Of a DNA stretch of 64,000 bases, positions 25,426-39,970 are shown one piece after another. Each line of letters opens with the position of its first letter. Within the stretch, counting starts at the first letter, position 1. The stretch is from Temnothorax longispinosus (Eukaryota > Arthropoda > Insecta > Hymenoptera > Formicidae). The stretch spans positions 17,434,250 through 17,498,249 of the forward strand of contig NC_092358.1 in the NCBI RefSeq assembly GCF_030848805.1. The letters run 5' to 3'. The translations under genes and the position numbers were made by a program. Below the pieces are notes generated by a model, which was not told the origin of the DNA, ran no database searches, and saw only the letters and a list, made by a program, of their open reading frames with translations.

Positions 25426-26760
25426 GTAAGCGAAAGAGAAAATATTTCAGAAGAAACAAGTAAGGACATTAAAAAATTCGTTCACCATTATTTTTAATTT
25501 ATGGCTAACTTGAGCAAAAAACTTTTCTTAGTCTTTCAAGAGAGTGAGCTAAGAAGTGGCTTCCACACAGGTTCTATTCGAATCTCGCGAGAGGGAGAAG
25601 GAAAAACGGCGCACAATACCCGGGCCATAATCTAAATTCATGTCTGACGGGATCCCGGGGCGGATAAGTACATCGAGCATAATGGCGGCGACTTAACATA
25701 ACATTTTTAAATTGCGCCTTTGAGATGCAGAACGTTGGCCCACTGTACGCGCGGAGGTGGATCCCTTCTCTCTTTCTCGTTCACTTTTGGCCTTCTTGCC
25801 TCAGTAGCTTACACGCTGATTAAGACACCCGATACAATTAGGCGGCGAAAAGAACCTCAAAAGACGCGCGTGAGGGGAAGCCGCCAACCTTTGCGTGCCC
25901 ACGAACGTAAAGAAGTGTAACGGGTGTTCACGGACAATTCATTACCATCTTATTAGGCAGTGTAGAAAAAATAGTACAAATATATATTTCCTTTCCTCAC
26001 ATTTGTCTCAAAATTAATTTTACACTGAATATGCTATCGCTGTTTTCTTAATTTAAAATAAATAAAGGTCAAAGAAGTTACTTTTTTAGTTAGCTTTTTA
26101 AAAGTTTACAGCTTTTTTTGTATATCAAATCTTTCTTAAACAAATCCCTTTTTGAAAGTAGATTTAACTTTCGATATTATACGCGATATGTACGAATTAC
26201 GCTGTTGATGGTTATATCGAAAGATACGCCAAAACGTTTATACCGCGCGTTCAGTCGAGCTCGTCAAATAAACGAACGACGAGCAGCTGCGGGTTTCTAC
26301 GTCATGAACGATGACGGACCAACGAGTACCACCTCGAAAAAGGTGACGCGCGTCATTCCACGCCGATCGATCGTCATTCGGTTGCGCGTTTGCGAAATGA
26401 TCGCGCTCGATGATCCGCATTGACGGCCGAAAAACTTCCACGCACGTCGAGCACGATGCAGCCATGATCGAGTATTATCCGTCGCGTTCACGTCGCTTTC
26501 GAAAATCATGTAATTTCGACGAGTTCATAATGGAAGTCTTGCGAACGAATGATTGGAAAATGGTGAAAATTTATGAACTACCGTACAATTGCAGTTGACG
26601 AGTAAATCGAAAAATATACCATAGAAAATGAAGAAGAAGTAAAGAAAAAACGTAACGTTTTCGAGAAATTTTATATTTGCTTGAAAAATAACATTCCTTA
26701 TCGTCGATCTTTTATATTTTACTTCCTTAATCTTTGTAACTAGCACATTTCAAATGACAC
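25426..26760. other. Intronic DNA without recognised genes
   Basis: CpG-richer patches lie at 25570-25920 and 26240-26480. Opposing overlapping frames at 26118-26509 share the same DNA on both strands and show no domain. Confidence 0.5.
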
Positions 26761-26815
26761 TAAGGCCCAGTTCAACAGTGGCCAGTTAGCTTAACTAGTA
26801 TATATATATATATGT

Positions 26816-27021
26816 AGGTCCAGAAGTATGTTCCGGGACTTTTATTTTTTACATCGGTATATTCCAGGACATTGGCAGTTTCCAGGACTGTCCTGGAAAA
26901 AATTCATGTCCTACGGCACGTTTCGGGACAATTTTTTGAATCTGATTACATATATATGCGTTATATTCCAGGACTGTACATTTCAAAAAATGTAAAACAG
27001 TCCCGGAACATACCTCTAGAC

Positions 27022-27023
<2 letters not shown>
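26816..27023. repeat. Inner inverted-repeat segment, possibly a MITE nested in (TA)n
   Basis: A 25-bp arm at 26816-26840 (AGGTCCAGAAGTATGTTCC start) pairs with 26999-27023 with two mismatches. Between them CCAGGAC-type motifs recur. TA-rich sequence lies on both sides, (TA)n at 26799-26813 and 27026-27067. That fits a TA-targeting insertion into the older Harbinger-like element. Confidence 0.6.

Positions 27024-27025
<2 letters not shown>

Positions 27026-27067
<42 letters not shown>
27026..27067 (+). repeat. (TA)n microsatellite
   Basis: About 20 TA units between two inverted-repeat structures. Confidence 0.9.
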
Positions 27068-27071
<4 letters not shown>

Positions 27072-27133
27072 ACTCTCACTCTCTGTCTCTTTTTAACTCA
27101 AAGGTTAGATAGAGACGGAGAGTGAGAGTTAAC
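27068..27133. repeat. 66-bp hairpin with 16-bp perfect arms
   Basis: GTTAACTCTCACTCTC at 27068-27083 pairs with GAGAGTGAGAGTTAAC at 27118-27133. Pairing continues imperfectly through TGTCTCT/AGAGACG. It sits directly inside the right end of the Harbinger-like MITE. Confidence 0.75.
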
Positions 27134-27173
27134 TACTAGTTAAGCTAACTGGCCACTGTTGAACTGGGCCTAA

Positions 27174-28513
<1,340 letters not shown>

Positions 28514-29491
28514 GGCTGGAGGAGGGCCGGCCGGGGTAAAAAATCGCAGAGCACCACGGCGATCTCGGGCGAAGCGGAATCCGTCTGTCGGTCGGCCGAC
28601 CGGATCAAGACACCCTGAATAATTCATCGCCGGGATCGAGCGCGCGGGGTCCGACAACAGGCAACGTCCCTGCGTGTTTGCGCTGCGCGTATTCGAGAGT
28701 GCGCGCTTCTGCCCTTTTCCCTCAACGCGACACGAAGCGACGGCGAGAGCAAATTTACACGCTGTATTTTTGATGATTGTATCCTGAATAAAGAAAGAGA
28801 GAAGCAAATAAACTATATATACATATATATATTAAGTTTTTTCCGCGCAAAGACAAAAATAATCATTCATAAGAAATAAATGGAAGAAACTAACAATAAG
28901 TCAATTTAATATACTCGTTTATTTTAACGATCATTCGAGGCAAAATATGCAATTAGCATTTATCTCTGCGCTAGTTAATCGAGATCAGGCTTTATACGTT
29001 GTATAATAGAAACTCATCTCGAGATGCATAAAAGCACGCGGCTGTCCCGTGCGCGCTAGCAAGTTGGTTGCGAAAAGAGGAAAATGAGAAGGGTAAGAAG
29101 AGCGAGAAGACTCGAGACTGAAACGGGAGAGAGTGGATTGGGTTGCAGCGAGTTAACCGGCTCAGTACTCGGCGTGAGATCCTGTTAGACAACGATGTCA
29201 AACTGACGATACGACGCACGAGACGCGAGACGAGTTGGGAGAACCGAAGGAGAACCACAAGAAGGAAGAAAGCAAACTCCTCCGAAGTAATAGCGATTAT
29301 TAAAGTCAGTCTTAGGGAATATGACGATATAATTTCAGATCGTGTGATCCTACGCAAACTTGTTAAATCTTACTAATTGACCTGCATTATACTAAAAATT
29401 ATTTAATAATAAGAGAAATAGGACCGTTACGATATACAATCAAATTAGAATCGATCCAAGCTTAGATCTTTGACAGCCTTATATTAGTTTC

Positions 29492-29535
<44 letters not shown>
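29492..29535. repeat. (TG)n(TA)n(CA)n palindromic microsatellite
   Basis: TGTGTG, then about 16 TA units, then ACACACACA. The tract is self-complementary as a whole. Confidence 0.85.
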
Positions 29536-32500
29536 TTTTTTCAACTTATTTAACTGCGCCGATTATTTGTCGGACTTAAAACACAGTTATTGTTGGAATT
29601 AAAACCCTTCTCTCCCTGGAATTAAATCGAATCGATTTAATTATCTAAAAACTGTAAAGAACTTATTGCGAAAAATAAAAATTATTTGTGCAATATTAAC
29701 TCAGCTTTCAAACACAAAGAATCAACAAGAAATATGATTCTTCTAATTTCTTTAAATACCTACATGATGACATAAAACAATTTAGAGTTTTGTATGAAAT
29801 TATATGTTAGATTCCAAACCTCGCGTGCTAATTTAACTTTTAATAATATTATTTAATATCAATATTAAACGAAAAATTATATCGTAATAAATAATTAAAT
29901 CCTTTTCAAGATTCGATTATAATAAATTATGTTAGCAAATTATCCAGCAATACGTATGGCCATTATACTTTCCGTAAAAATAAAATTTGCAGTTGAAAAA
30001 CAAAGAAGAGAGACGAAGAGAGCAAACGGAAAGATGGAGACGGCATGGCAGGGAGCCACCGCGCGATAATCGACATCGATTTCCAACGTAGCAGCCGGCG
30101 TGTATCGATTGTGGAAAGACTAATGGCTAACGCGGTTAACCGTATTATCCCACAGCGGAAGTCCACCGATTGAAACGGGAACATAAATAGCGGCGAGTCT
30201 CGAATCGTCCAATTCGATATTAGTTTAATAATCGACGGGATAGTCGATATTCTAAATAACTCGATCTGCGGGAGTGTCATAGATAATATAAATAAATTCA
30301 TCGCGCGAATGTGTGTGAAAGAGAAAGAGAACGAAAAATGTGTAATGAAAAATAAATCATATCAGACAGCTGTGAATTTTATCATTTCATCATATCCTCT
30401 CTTAGAATATACGTTGAAAATAACGTGAATGTGCAATGTAGATATATTGCACAAGAGATTTTGTAATGCAATATCCTCGATATTAGGTTCTATTTTTGAT
30501 AGTGTAAATGATATAAATTAATTAGTGCTACGTGAAAGTATTAATTTCTTATTAATAGATCCAATTATATGATTTTGTCGCTCGATAATTCAATGCAAAT
30601 TTCCGACGGAAACTATAAATGCTGCGAGAATGATTTATAAGACAATGTTTTTCTTATCCCCCTACGTCCTCGAGGATGTGCAACCGCGGGCGATTCTCCG
30701 AGAACTCATCTCGATAGTCTTTATTAATTTTACAACTTTCCGTAAAGCGAACGGGCTGCGCGGCCGGATCTGATGTAGTCGGTCCGCATAGTTCACCGCG
30801 ACGTCGGTCTTCTTCCTCCTTGCTCTCGCCACGTCTGGTCAGCGAAGTTTATGCCGCTCTTTTCGGGGAAGATTCTCAGGATTTTTCGTTCTCCCGCACG
30901 TTCAGGGGCCGGGGTCGTCAATCGAGCAAGTGCCGGAGAGACGACGTATACGAAGTTTCTCAGGGCGTTCAAGTTTCACGGTGGTTGATATTTCATACAG
31001 AGTGGGTAACGGTGTACCCCCGTCGTCCACCACCGTACAGCGTCACCTATATAACGCTTTCCCCTGGTTATTACGCTCCCGACCTATATATACACCCCAT
31101 TGAGTAAAGTGCGGTTTAGCATCCGGCTTGCGCGACACGTGGGGCTTCCCTCTCGCTATCTCAGCATCATCTCAGAAGACCCCGAACGAGACACTCGACG
31201 TGCAAATTTTGCGGCGCGGTGCATAAAAACAGGTCGGTCCTTGCAGAGTGAACTTCAAGTTTAAACAGTAAGTTACCACAGCTATCCAAGAGTCCAGGAC
31301 ATCAGGATCTCAAAATAGTAAAATCCCAAGATCTCAAAATTATTGGCCAAGAAGATTGCGAGACTCGAGAATTGACGTTTTGTTCGAATCTGAAGATGAC
31401 TGACGTCATCTGCAGAAATGGATGCAAAATAAGCGGGCGGGTTCGCGCGGGGATAAGAATCGCGAGAACGCGGTTCACGCGGCGCGCGCGCCGTATCCAT
31501 TTATTTAATTAACATCGGATTTTTGCGCGTGTCCGGGGGTTCTCACGGTGAGAGACAATAAGGACATTCATTCGTGTCTCCGTACACCGTGTCCGCCGGG
31601 GACACAGCGGTTTCTCTTAAGTCTTAATCGTTCGGCACGGAATGCGCGTTTAATGCAAAGGAGGACACAGCTCGCCTGTGTTTCACTTCGCCTGTATTTT
31701 CTGCTCCTGTCGCGCCGACACCGCGTCGGTTCTGTTTTACGATCTGTCCTCTCGACTCCCCGCGAGAAGGTTCTTCAAGATCCCGGTGATCTAGCGACTT
31801 CCCCCGGCTGACGCTAATAGCGCCCGTGTTTCGCGCGATCTCTTGATCTCATTAGGCTTTACGCGGTCGTTGGCGAGCTCGGACGCTACCTTAAATTTTA
31901 ATTATATTCCATTAGCAGCTATACATTCGTAATGCAAAATATAATAGAGATTGTAGAATGTTGATAATCCATAAATGTCGACAATTTTTGTATAAAATAG
32001 AAATATATTTATTATATGTAGTCACATAAAAACTATATTTTATTATTAAATCGTCATATACAATATTTTTTAGATATTAAAATATTCTATCCTATAGAAT
32101 GGATTATAATAATTCTCGTTGCATGTATGGCGAATTTTATGAAGTGTCATACGTATCATTGGCGATATGTAGTAACATGTAAAAGCAAGTTGTTTAATTC
32201 TGTACTCAATGTTGGACACTATAACGGACAAATCGATAAAAACCAGTATGAAAATTTAATATTCAGAGTACGTCTGTGTATCGCAAAATTGTACGATAAA
32301 CAGTCAAAAGCGATATTTCGCAACAAGGACAATTGCTTTGGAATTTAAAAAGAAAATCGATACCAGTACGACGCGAGTGAGAAAAAAGAAGCAAATAACG
32401 CTGCTGCGTGGCACGTATGACTCGTGAGATTGAATCTGCAAGCGACGAGATCGGGTAATCGGAGAAGAGAAGCCATATTAAGAATGTATACAGATTATCT

Positions 32501-35391
32501 CTCCACCGTATTAAAATTCTGCTATCGATATTCGGTTATGCATTAAGAACCGCAAGAGTGATTGCCAATAATTCGAATTTTTGATATTGATGTAACGTAA
32601 TACGAAAAAATAAATAATCATCGAGAGAATTTGTTTGTTATAAAACAAATTTATTTGTTCTAATAACAGCTATCTAATATTCGATATCTAAACTTAACAG
32701 CCAACATTCAATCGTGCAAAATTTAATGTTGCATTGATTTTCTTAACATTTTCTCGCATAAGAAATTTCGCAACACTCTCTTTATACGGTCGTAAAATAA
32801 ATGCGATACAAAATATTATAGATAAAGATTACCAAAAATCTATTTATAGGAGGTAATCGGCTAATCAAACGAAAGGTTACGCGCGAAATTATACGAGGCA
32901 GATTTTATTTCTCGGCAAACTGGTATAAGCTCGGTCAGGGGATGGGACAAAACTCCACGGGACAGAAAGGAACGGGGAACGCGAACGCGACGAAGAGGGT
33001 GAAACGGCCTATCGGAATTATTCCGACCAGTCATCGGGACTTATGCCGCTTATGGGATTACACCGGCATTAGCTTGGTGGAGCTTGTTCTCCACCGTTCT
33101 GTACGAGATCTGCGATAAAGCTGGGTTACAAGCAGCATTCTAGCGAGTCGGCCTCGGAAACTTCGCAACTATTTAGAGATCTGTTCGGTAATAATACGTT
33201 TACGTTCCCCTTTCCCCGCCCCCCAGAACTCGGTGTGAACGCGCGTTTACATATGCAAACGTTTCCACGTCCTAAATGTCTAGATTTCTCAATTTTTAAC
33301 ATTTCAACCGTTTGCAATTTTAAGAGATTACACTATAAAAAGATTTAATATTAAAATAATATAATATTAAAGTAGATTATAGTTCTTTAATTCGATCTTT
33401 TAAAGATGTGACAAAAATTGTGCAAATGGGCGAGACAAGATGTCCTCTCATCGAGGTACCTTTAATTTGCTCCAAGACATGCACAGGCAAAAGAGGCGTA
33501 CGCATCGAGTAAATTTACCGAACCAATTTGAAGGAAGGCTGATCTGAAGAATCTATGGGGATAGAAGAGCAAAGATAGGACACACTAGAACGGGAAAGAG
33601 AAGATGAGAGAAGAAGAGGTGAAGAAGAGGAGACTACTTAAAATCTCGGCGTTTGAGACGTATAAGGAGGAATTTTTTCGACGAGCATTCCGCTCCTTTA
33701 GGATCTCCGTCCGTTAGACACTTGGCTGAGCGCGCGCGCGCGCACGCACGTATCCTTCTTTGCCCTCTTGAATAAGGGCGGCTGACTGCCAGGGGATGCG
33801 CGCGGATCTTTTCCCTGTAATTAATTTAAGAGGGTTCGCTCGAGCTACTCCGACTCCCGTGGCGTCTCGCGGATCACCGAGAAGACGAGGAGGGCTCCTC
33901 GTTTCTCCTTGCTCCCGTTCTCCTCCTTCTTAACGCCAGTTTTTCGCCCTTGCACACGCTTTTCCGCTCGATGAGGATCAATTCTCGTCGTTCGCGGAAA
34001 AGAAATAATTTTCCGTTAACTATTACTATAAAAATATAGTAATAAAAAAATAATTATCTCACGATATTATTGCAGCTTGTTTCGAATAAGTTTAAACGTT
34101 ATAATGCTGTCTGAGAACTGTCGCGAGAGAGTCTCAGTATCTTCTTAAATCACATAGATTTCCGTGACTAAAAGAAGCTTCAAACTCTCCAATTATTTAA
34201 TCTCAACGTCTTCGTTCTGGATCTATATCTATGAAAATGACAAAAATAGTTTCAGAATTCCACGCGTTAAGTCTACTATGTTAACAATCTACGAACAATA
34301 AGACTAGCAAGGTTTGCGCGTGACAAAAATGGGATAAGAGTTAAAGTCAGATTTATGTCTCTAATCGCTCATTATAATACAGAGCTCTCGCGTGCGATCT
34401 AACAGCGTCCTCGAGGTTGTAAATCCAGGAGTACAGTATAGTGTCCGCGAGTCCTTCTCGGCCCGGGTGTAAAACGGGTGCTAAGCCTTGTGTGTCGCCG
34501 GGCACAGGGTGCGAGAAACGAGAAGAGAAAAAAAAAGAGGAGAGAAGGAAAAGAGGGAAGAGTTGAATGTCGTAGACGGAGAAGAATCGGGATGCCGAGG
34601 TGCTACTACTTCAAGGAACAAGGCCAGGAGAGAGGGAGGATAGGGGGGCGCGCGTGGTAATCCAAGATTTATCTCGCAGTCTGTGACACCGGGACTGCTA
34701 CTTCTATTGCTTCAAGGGCTACCGGATCTCTCTCCGCTTTCGCGGGCTGGAAACGATTCGCGCGGGCGAAGCAAAAGAAAGACTTCCAGCTTGATTGCCT
34801 GTGTGAATCGTTAAAATGCAACGCGTTTTTCAATACACATATTGAATATACCAGAAGAGGTCGAGCATCTTTATTTGTATATTTCTCTCATTTTATTTGC
34901 AATGATTTGAATTATCGAATAATATTGGCTCTGATCAGGGAGGGTTCGATAAGAGCGAAACGAGATACATAACAGTAATCGATGATTAAATATTGTGTGG
35001 AATGATTAAGAAAATTATCTTTCTCACGATTATTATACTTTCACGGAGATATTTTTAAAATAACTATCATGTTTTCATAAAAATTTCAGCTCATAGTTTG
35101 CATTCGTGATTTAGAAGGCGGGAAGTCGCGGAGTCGTGAGAACGTCCCGCAATTACACCACGTCGGTACATACATCCTCGGCATTATAATCTTCTGCACG
35201 GAGGTGAAGAAGCGAGAAGAGAGGCGGACGAGCGGTCCGGTCGTGATAAATCGTCGCGGCCAATGGTAGCCGGCCGATCTTCTCGATTAAAGTAAAATAT
35301 ATGGCAGCTTTAATTACGAAGAGATTTCGGAACGCGACTCCGTTCGGTCTCTCGCGCGAGAAAGCAAGATGGAAAGAAGAAAGAGAGATAG

Positions 35392-35411
35392 GAGAGAGAG
35401 AGAGAGAGAGA
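35392..35411 (+). repeat. (GA)n microsatellite
   Basis: Ten GA units within a longer purine-rich stretch. Confidence 0.85.
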
Positions 35412-38400
35412 AATGGAGAGGAGGGAGGAAGTGAGATCAAGTATCGAGGCAGAGAAGAAGAGGGGTTGGAGAAGGGGGCGACCTTTGAGATGCATTATTC
35501 ATGGGGTGTGAGAAGATACGATATGATCCAATATGTGGCCCGCCCATACCTACTAACCGCCGACGAAACCTGCGAGAGAGAAAGAGAGAGAAAGAGAAAA
35601 GGAAAGGAAAGAGAGAGACAGAACCCTCTAAGCTGCTGAAAATTGGTCCTCGAATTTTCGCGTAATTTAGAATACAAGGGATGCCGCCTCGCTAGTTTCC
35701 CTCGTAGACTCGCGGCTGCGAGTCGGTCGGAGCAACGTGTAATCGCGCCTATGTTATCGAATTTGCCGTTTCCCCCGTCCGCGTCTACCGTCGTCCATAT
35801 GGGCTTCGCGAGTTCTGAATATTTAAAGAGATGCGCGACTCGTGCGGTTCTTAAGAAGATGCAAATATACGACCGAGAAGCTCGTTGCGCGAAGCAAAAA
35901 CGAAGTATCAGGTAAGAAATAAGGTAATCAATGGAATCAGAGGCAATTTAAGATATACTATTGGTATTTTAATCGACACAATTGCAAAATTTTTGCAGAA
36001 AAACTAGAATAGTTTTATATTACATAAAAGAAATACACAATCTCCAATAAAATTTAAAGCATAATAAAAAGTAATAATAATAGAAGAGAGGAATTTAAAA
36101 AGGTTTCTTAAAAATTATTACAAACATTTTAATGCCAAATTATCAATTTGCTGAGCTTGTTGCTCTCGTTCCATGCAGAAATGTAAGAGACACTATCTGA
36201 TCGTGAATATAAATATTATCAATCGACTCTCTCTTTCTAATTTTTTTTACAAGTCTTTGATTTAAATAAAGTTTAAGTTTTCGCAAATCGCTCAAAGAGA
36301 ATTCTGACTGAGAAAACGATCTAGAGTTCACGTGGAAAACTTATGAGATTGATACTTCGAAAATGATTGAGGGAACGTGAAGAGATTCTTGGCAAAAGTG
36401 AAAGGCGTAAAACGCCGAGAGTGGATGCTCAAATGGTTTAGCATTCGCATCTCTACGCGCCCCTACGCACCCTTTACGTTACGCAAACGGATGCTCGAGA
36501 GTCCCGAGCTCTTTCGGCACGCACGCCTATCTTAACGATACAACGTTGCAAGGATAAAGTCACATTTACAACGATCGAGAAAATTCTCGAGACGTGTGAT
36601 GTCACGATGTTTGAAAGAAATATCGTAATCTCAAAGAAAGTAAGATGTATTTTTAATCAATGAATACATTATTTGCAATATGGAGATTAAATGTGAGTTG
36701 CACAACATTCCATTGTTCACACGTATTACATTTTTAGACTATACAAAATTAAGATTCTTCTTCAGGGAAGGAGATGTTCTCCGACTTTTCGCAGCAAACG
36801 TGGGAACCACGAACACGGGAACATTACTATTATCCTCGTACGCCGGAATGGGCCTCCGCGATCAAGCGAATCGCGATGTGAGCACAACTTAAGACCGTAC
36901 CATCGCCGCATTGCCGCGTGTGTTGCAGTTGCAGGCCGCACGAGCGGTCGACGCGGCGCGATGTATTAACACACAATGAGATAGTTTTGTTCCATCGCTC
37001 CGAACGCGGGACCGCGCTTGTTCGCTCCGATGTCGGCAGCCACGTTCCATACCACGTATACCTGATGCACCGGGTGTCCCGATAATTCGCTACGAAAAAA
37101 GCGTCGCTGCAGAGAGAAAGAGCGTGCGTGCTCGTTACTTGTCGACGAATTATACGCGCCGCGTATATGCGATCATGTTTACGAAAGAGGCATACAGACG
37201 TATGTACAATCGCGGTTAACAATACAAGTCGGCTCTCTTCTCCTTTGGGTAAGCGGAAAATATCGATCGCAAGACGATTAGATTGCTGTAAAATTGCACG
37301 TGTGACAAATGTACTCGCGTTAAAATGAAATATACGTTCAAAATATCTCTAAAATTTTCTAGATAGAATCGGCAATTCCAAAAACGCATTTGTCGTATAT
37401 TAATCCTTTCGTTCGCAAGTCCTATTGATAGACGAGAAACAGCTGAACACCCAGCACATATACACTACTCGAATGATTTTTAATTGCTATTCCTTGGTTT
37501 ACGTTTAATAAAGTGTTTTCTTCCAATCGTTTTCTTTCTTTTAAATTTTATACGCTAAACTATAAAAATCTTAATCATTGATGTAATTAGTATATATAAC
37601 GCGCGTAAATGTTAATAAAATAGAATATATAAAAGAAACAGAACAACAAAACTGGTCGCTTTCCGATGACTGTTATACAATGCAAAATTCTTTATATACT
37701 ATATAATTTTGCGCTTATTCTCAGAGGGAAAATGGCTGCAACTCTGGCGAGCTACATCAAACGCATTGACGCGAATTATATACGCGAAGTCAAGCGCGGC
37801 GTATAAAAATGCGGAGCGGGGCAAACACGGTGCGTGTTGCTGTGTGCGTTGCGCCAAACTGTAAACTCCCGACGTTAACTCACGCACTAATGACTCGCTA
37901 TAGAGTCCGAATCCCAAACGAGTGAATTAAATGAAATCGCAGTTCCGCTGCGACGGCGGTCGTAAAAAAAAAAATCATCATCCTGCGCAATCCGCAGAAC
38001 CGGCGCGGGAAAAATTAAAAACTGCCGGCTGCCCGCGCGCTTATATTTAAATCGAATTATCAACTCCGCCGGTTTTTAACGGTCGCCGACGCTATGCGCG
38101 CCGGCCGTTTCCGCGATAGTTTATTCGCTAAACCGAGCGACGAGATCGTTAGTCGCCGGTTTTGTAACCGTTGATTCGACTGCTACAAAGAAACCGGACT
38201 GCTGACTGCTAAATGGCCGCCCCGAGAATATTAACCGGAGATCACCGATCGAAGCCGGCCACCAGGCAGATAATCAGCAGATGGAATACGGTGTCGATCT
38301 GCGACGTTAATGCTTTATATTACCGACGTATACCGCTAATTGGAGGCAACCTCACCATCGAGCTCTCGTCATTCGAAGTCTCAATGCTAACGTATTTAAT

Positions 38401-39459
38401 TATAATTAAAAGCCGGTACAAACGATTAGCGCAAATAGCGATTTCCGAATCGCCGAACAAAGTAGCAGCCGTCGCCTCTTCATGCTGGTAGCAGCTTTAA
38501 GAGACTAACACGGCCTACGTTCTCGATATGCAGAAAAGAGTACATTGCATGGATTTGATTAATCCTTTTAAATTTACAGACAAGCTCGATTTAAATCTTC
38601 TATATTTAATCATAATAAAAATTATACATTAATTTTTTTCTACATTTATTATGTTATTCCCCAAAAATTTTGTTAAAAACCATATACACATATAATTACA
38701 ATAACATATATTAAATTTATACTTATTATTATTACCAAATCATTCAACGTTGTAGAATAATGCAACATTAAAATTTACAATAAAATTTCGGCACATAACT
38801 ATTACAAATATTGTAAAATAGAAATCAGAGACAACTGTAAAAAATATTTATTAATATATTATTATTGTTTAAATTAAGAATACTGAATATTATCTCGATG
38901 TCTATTGCGATCGAAAAATTTAACATCTTGTGGATGAGTATTTCGCAGACACCGTGTCGCGTGTTGCGTGCGAGGCTCACAAAGACAGAGCCACTCGCGA
39001 TTGCTCTCGTACCGGGCCATTGTGCGCGGACGCTTTGATAAATTACCGAATAATTGTCAAATGCTAGAAAACGACGAAATCGAGAGCGATTTCGGAGCAG
39101 GAACCAGCGAAGACACATGAAAAGGTATCGACCTTCTCCGTTTCATTCTGCTTCTCGTATAAGACTGGTCAACTTGTACGCCAATCTAACTGGTACGGAT
39201 TATCCGACTGCCAAAAAGTTAGACAAGCAGTGTCCTAATAAAAACACAGTCGACTGTTTTTGGTAAATTTTGATTAATTAAGGAGTGCTTCATAACGTTA
39301 TAAAATATTTATCTGTGTTGGTATTTTCTAATTGCCACTGCCTATAAAAGAGGGCAAGAAGAAACTTGGAAATCCATTTTATTACTTTTATGAAAAGAGA
39401 AAATTAAATTTATTATAATTTTGCGGCGATGAGAAACACGAATTATTAGAATTATTACG

Positions 39460-39970
39460 CACTCAAAAAAAGTTTTGCTGATGTAGATTTCTAAGTATCA
39501 CAACAAAAATTTATCGCTATTTTTCGTATCTGCTAGAATGTTTTTTGCCACATATATAATTTATAGCAGCAACATTCTAGTAATATCTTCTGGAAAATGT
39601 AGGTCCCATTGCCAAATTTTAATCACTGCATTGAATGAATATGAGTTTCGATACTAAAGCTAGAACGATCTTTGTGAAAAATACAGCTGCCGATTATAAC
39701 TGCAATGTGGCATCGAGATAATATAACAACACATTCTAGATGTCACAGCTAACTTATTTTTGTAACTGCAGCCATAATAATTATATAGCTTTTTAGAGTA
39801 CCTATACTAAAAAGAAATTGATTATTTGCAAAAAAAGATTTCTTTTAATTTATTTTAAATTCAGAAAAATGTTTTCTTATCAAATGTTCCCAATATGCTT
39901 CTTTCAATTAAAGAAACCAAATTCGAAGAAATCTATTTTCTTGTTTACAAATAATAATTTTTTTTCAGTG
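39460..39970. mobile_element. Possible MITE with CACTCAAAAAAA/TTTTTTTTCAGTG ends
   Basis: The left end CACTCAAAAAAAG and the right end TTTTTTTTCAGTG are imperfect inverted repeats about 510 bp apart. Short terminal repeats of the CACTGAAAAAAA kind occur on many arthropod MITEs. The interior is AT-rich with no coding capacity. The inverted ends are short and A-rich, so chance is a real alternative. Confidence 0.35.

Larger units (their letters stand above)
26764..27170. mobile_element. Harbinger-like MITE (407 bp) with nested inverted repeats
   Basis: The ends GGCCCAGTTCAACAGTGGCC and its mirror at 27151-27170 continue as a perfect inverted repeat of about 37 bp, to CTTAACTAGTA. TAA flanks both sides (26761-26763 and 27171-27173). 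A 3-bp TAA/TTA duplication with GG-C-rich ends is the pattern of PIF/Harbinger MITEs. Inside are two more inverted repeats, at 26816-27023 and 27068-27133, listed separately. There is no coding capacity. Confidence 0.75.

Noticed and set aside
25562..25595. tRNA-like phrase TTCTATTCGAATCTCGCG
   Set aside because: It resembles a T-arm only loosely. No A-box, anticodon arm or acceptor stem pairs around it.
30820..31107. 95-codon plus-strand frame
   Set aside because: There is no motif, it lies in a CpG-rich block where open frames are expected, and no adjoining exon is visible.
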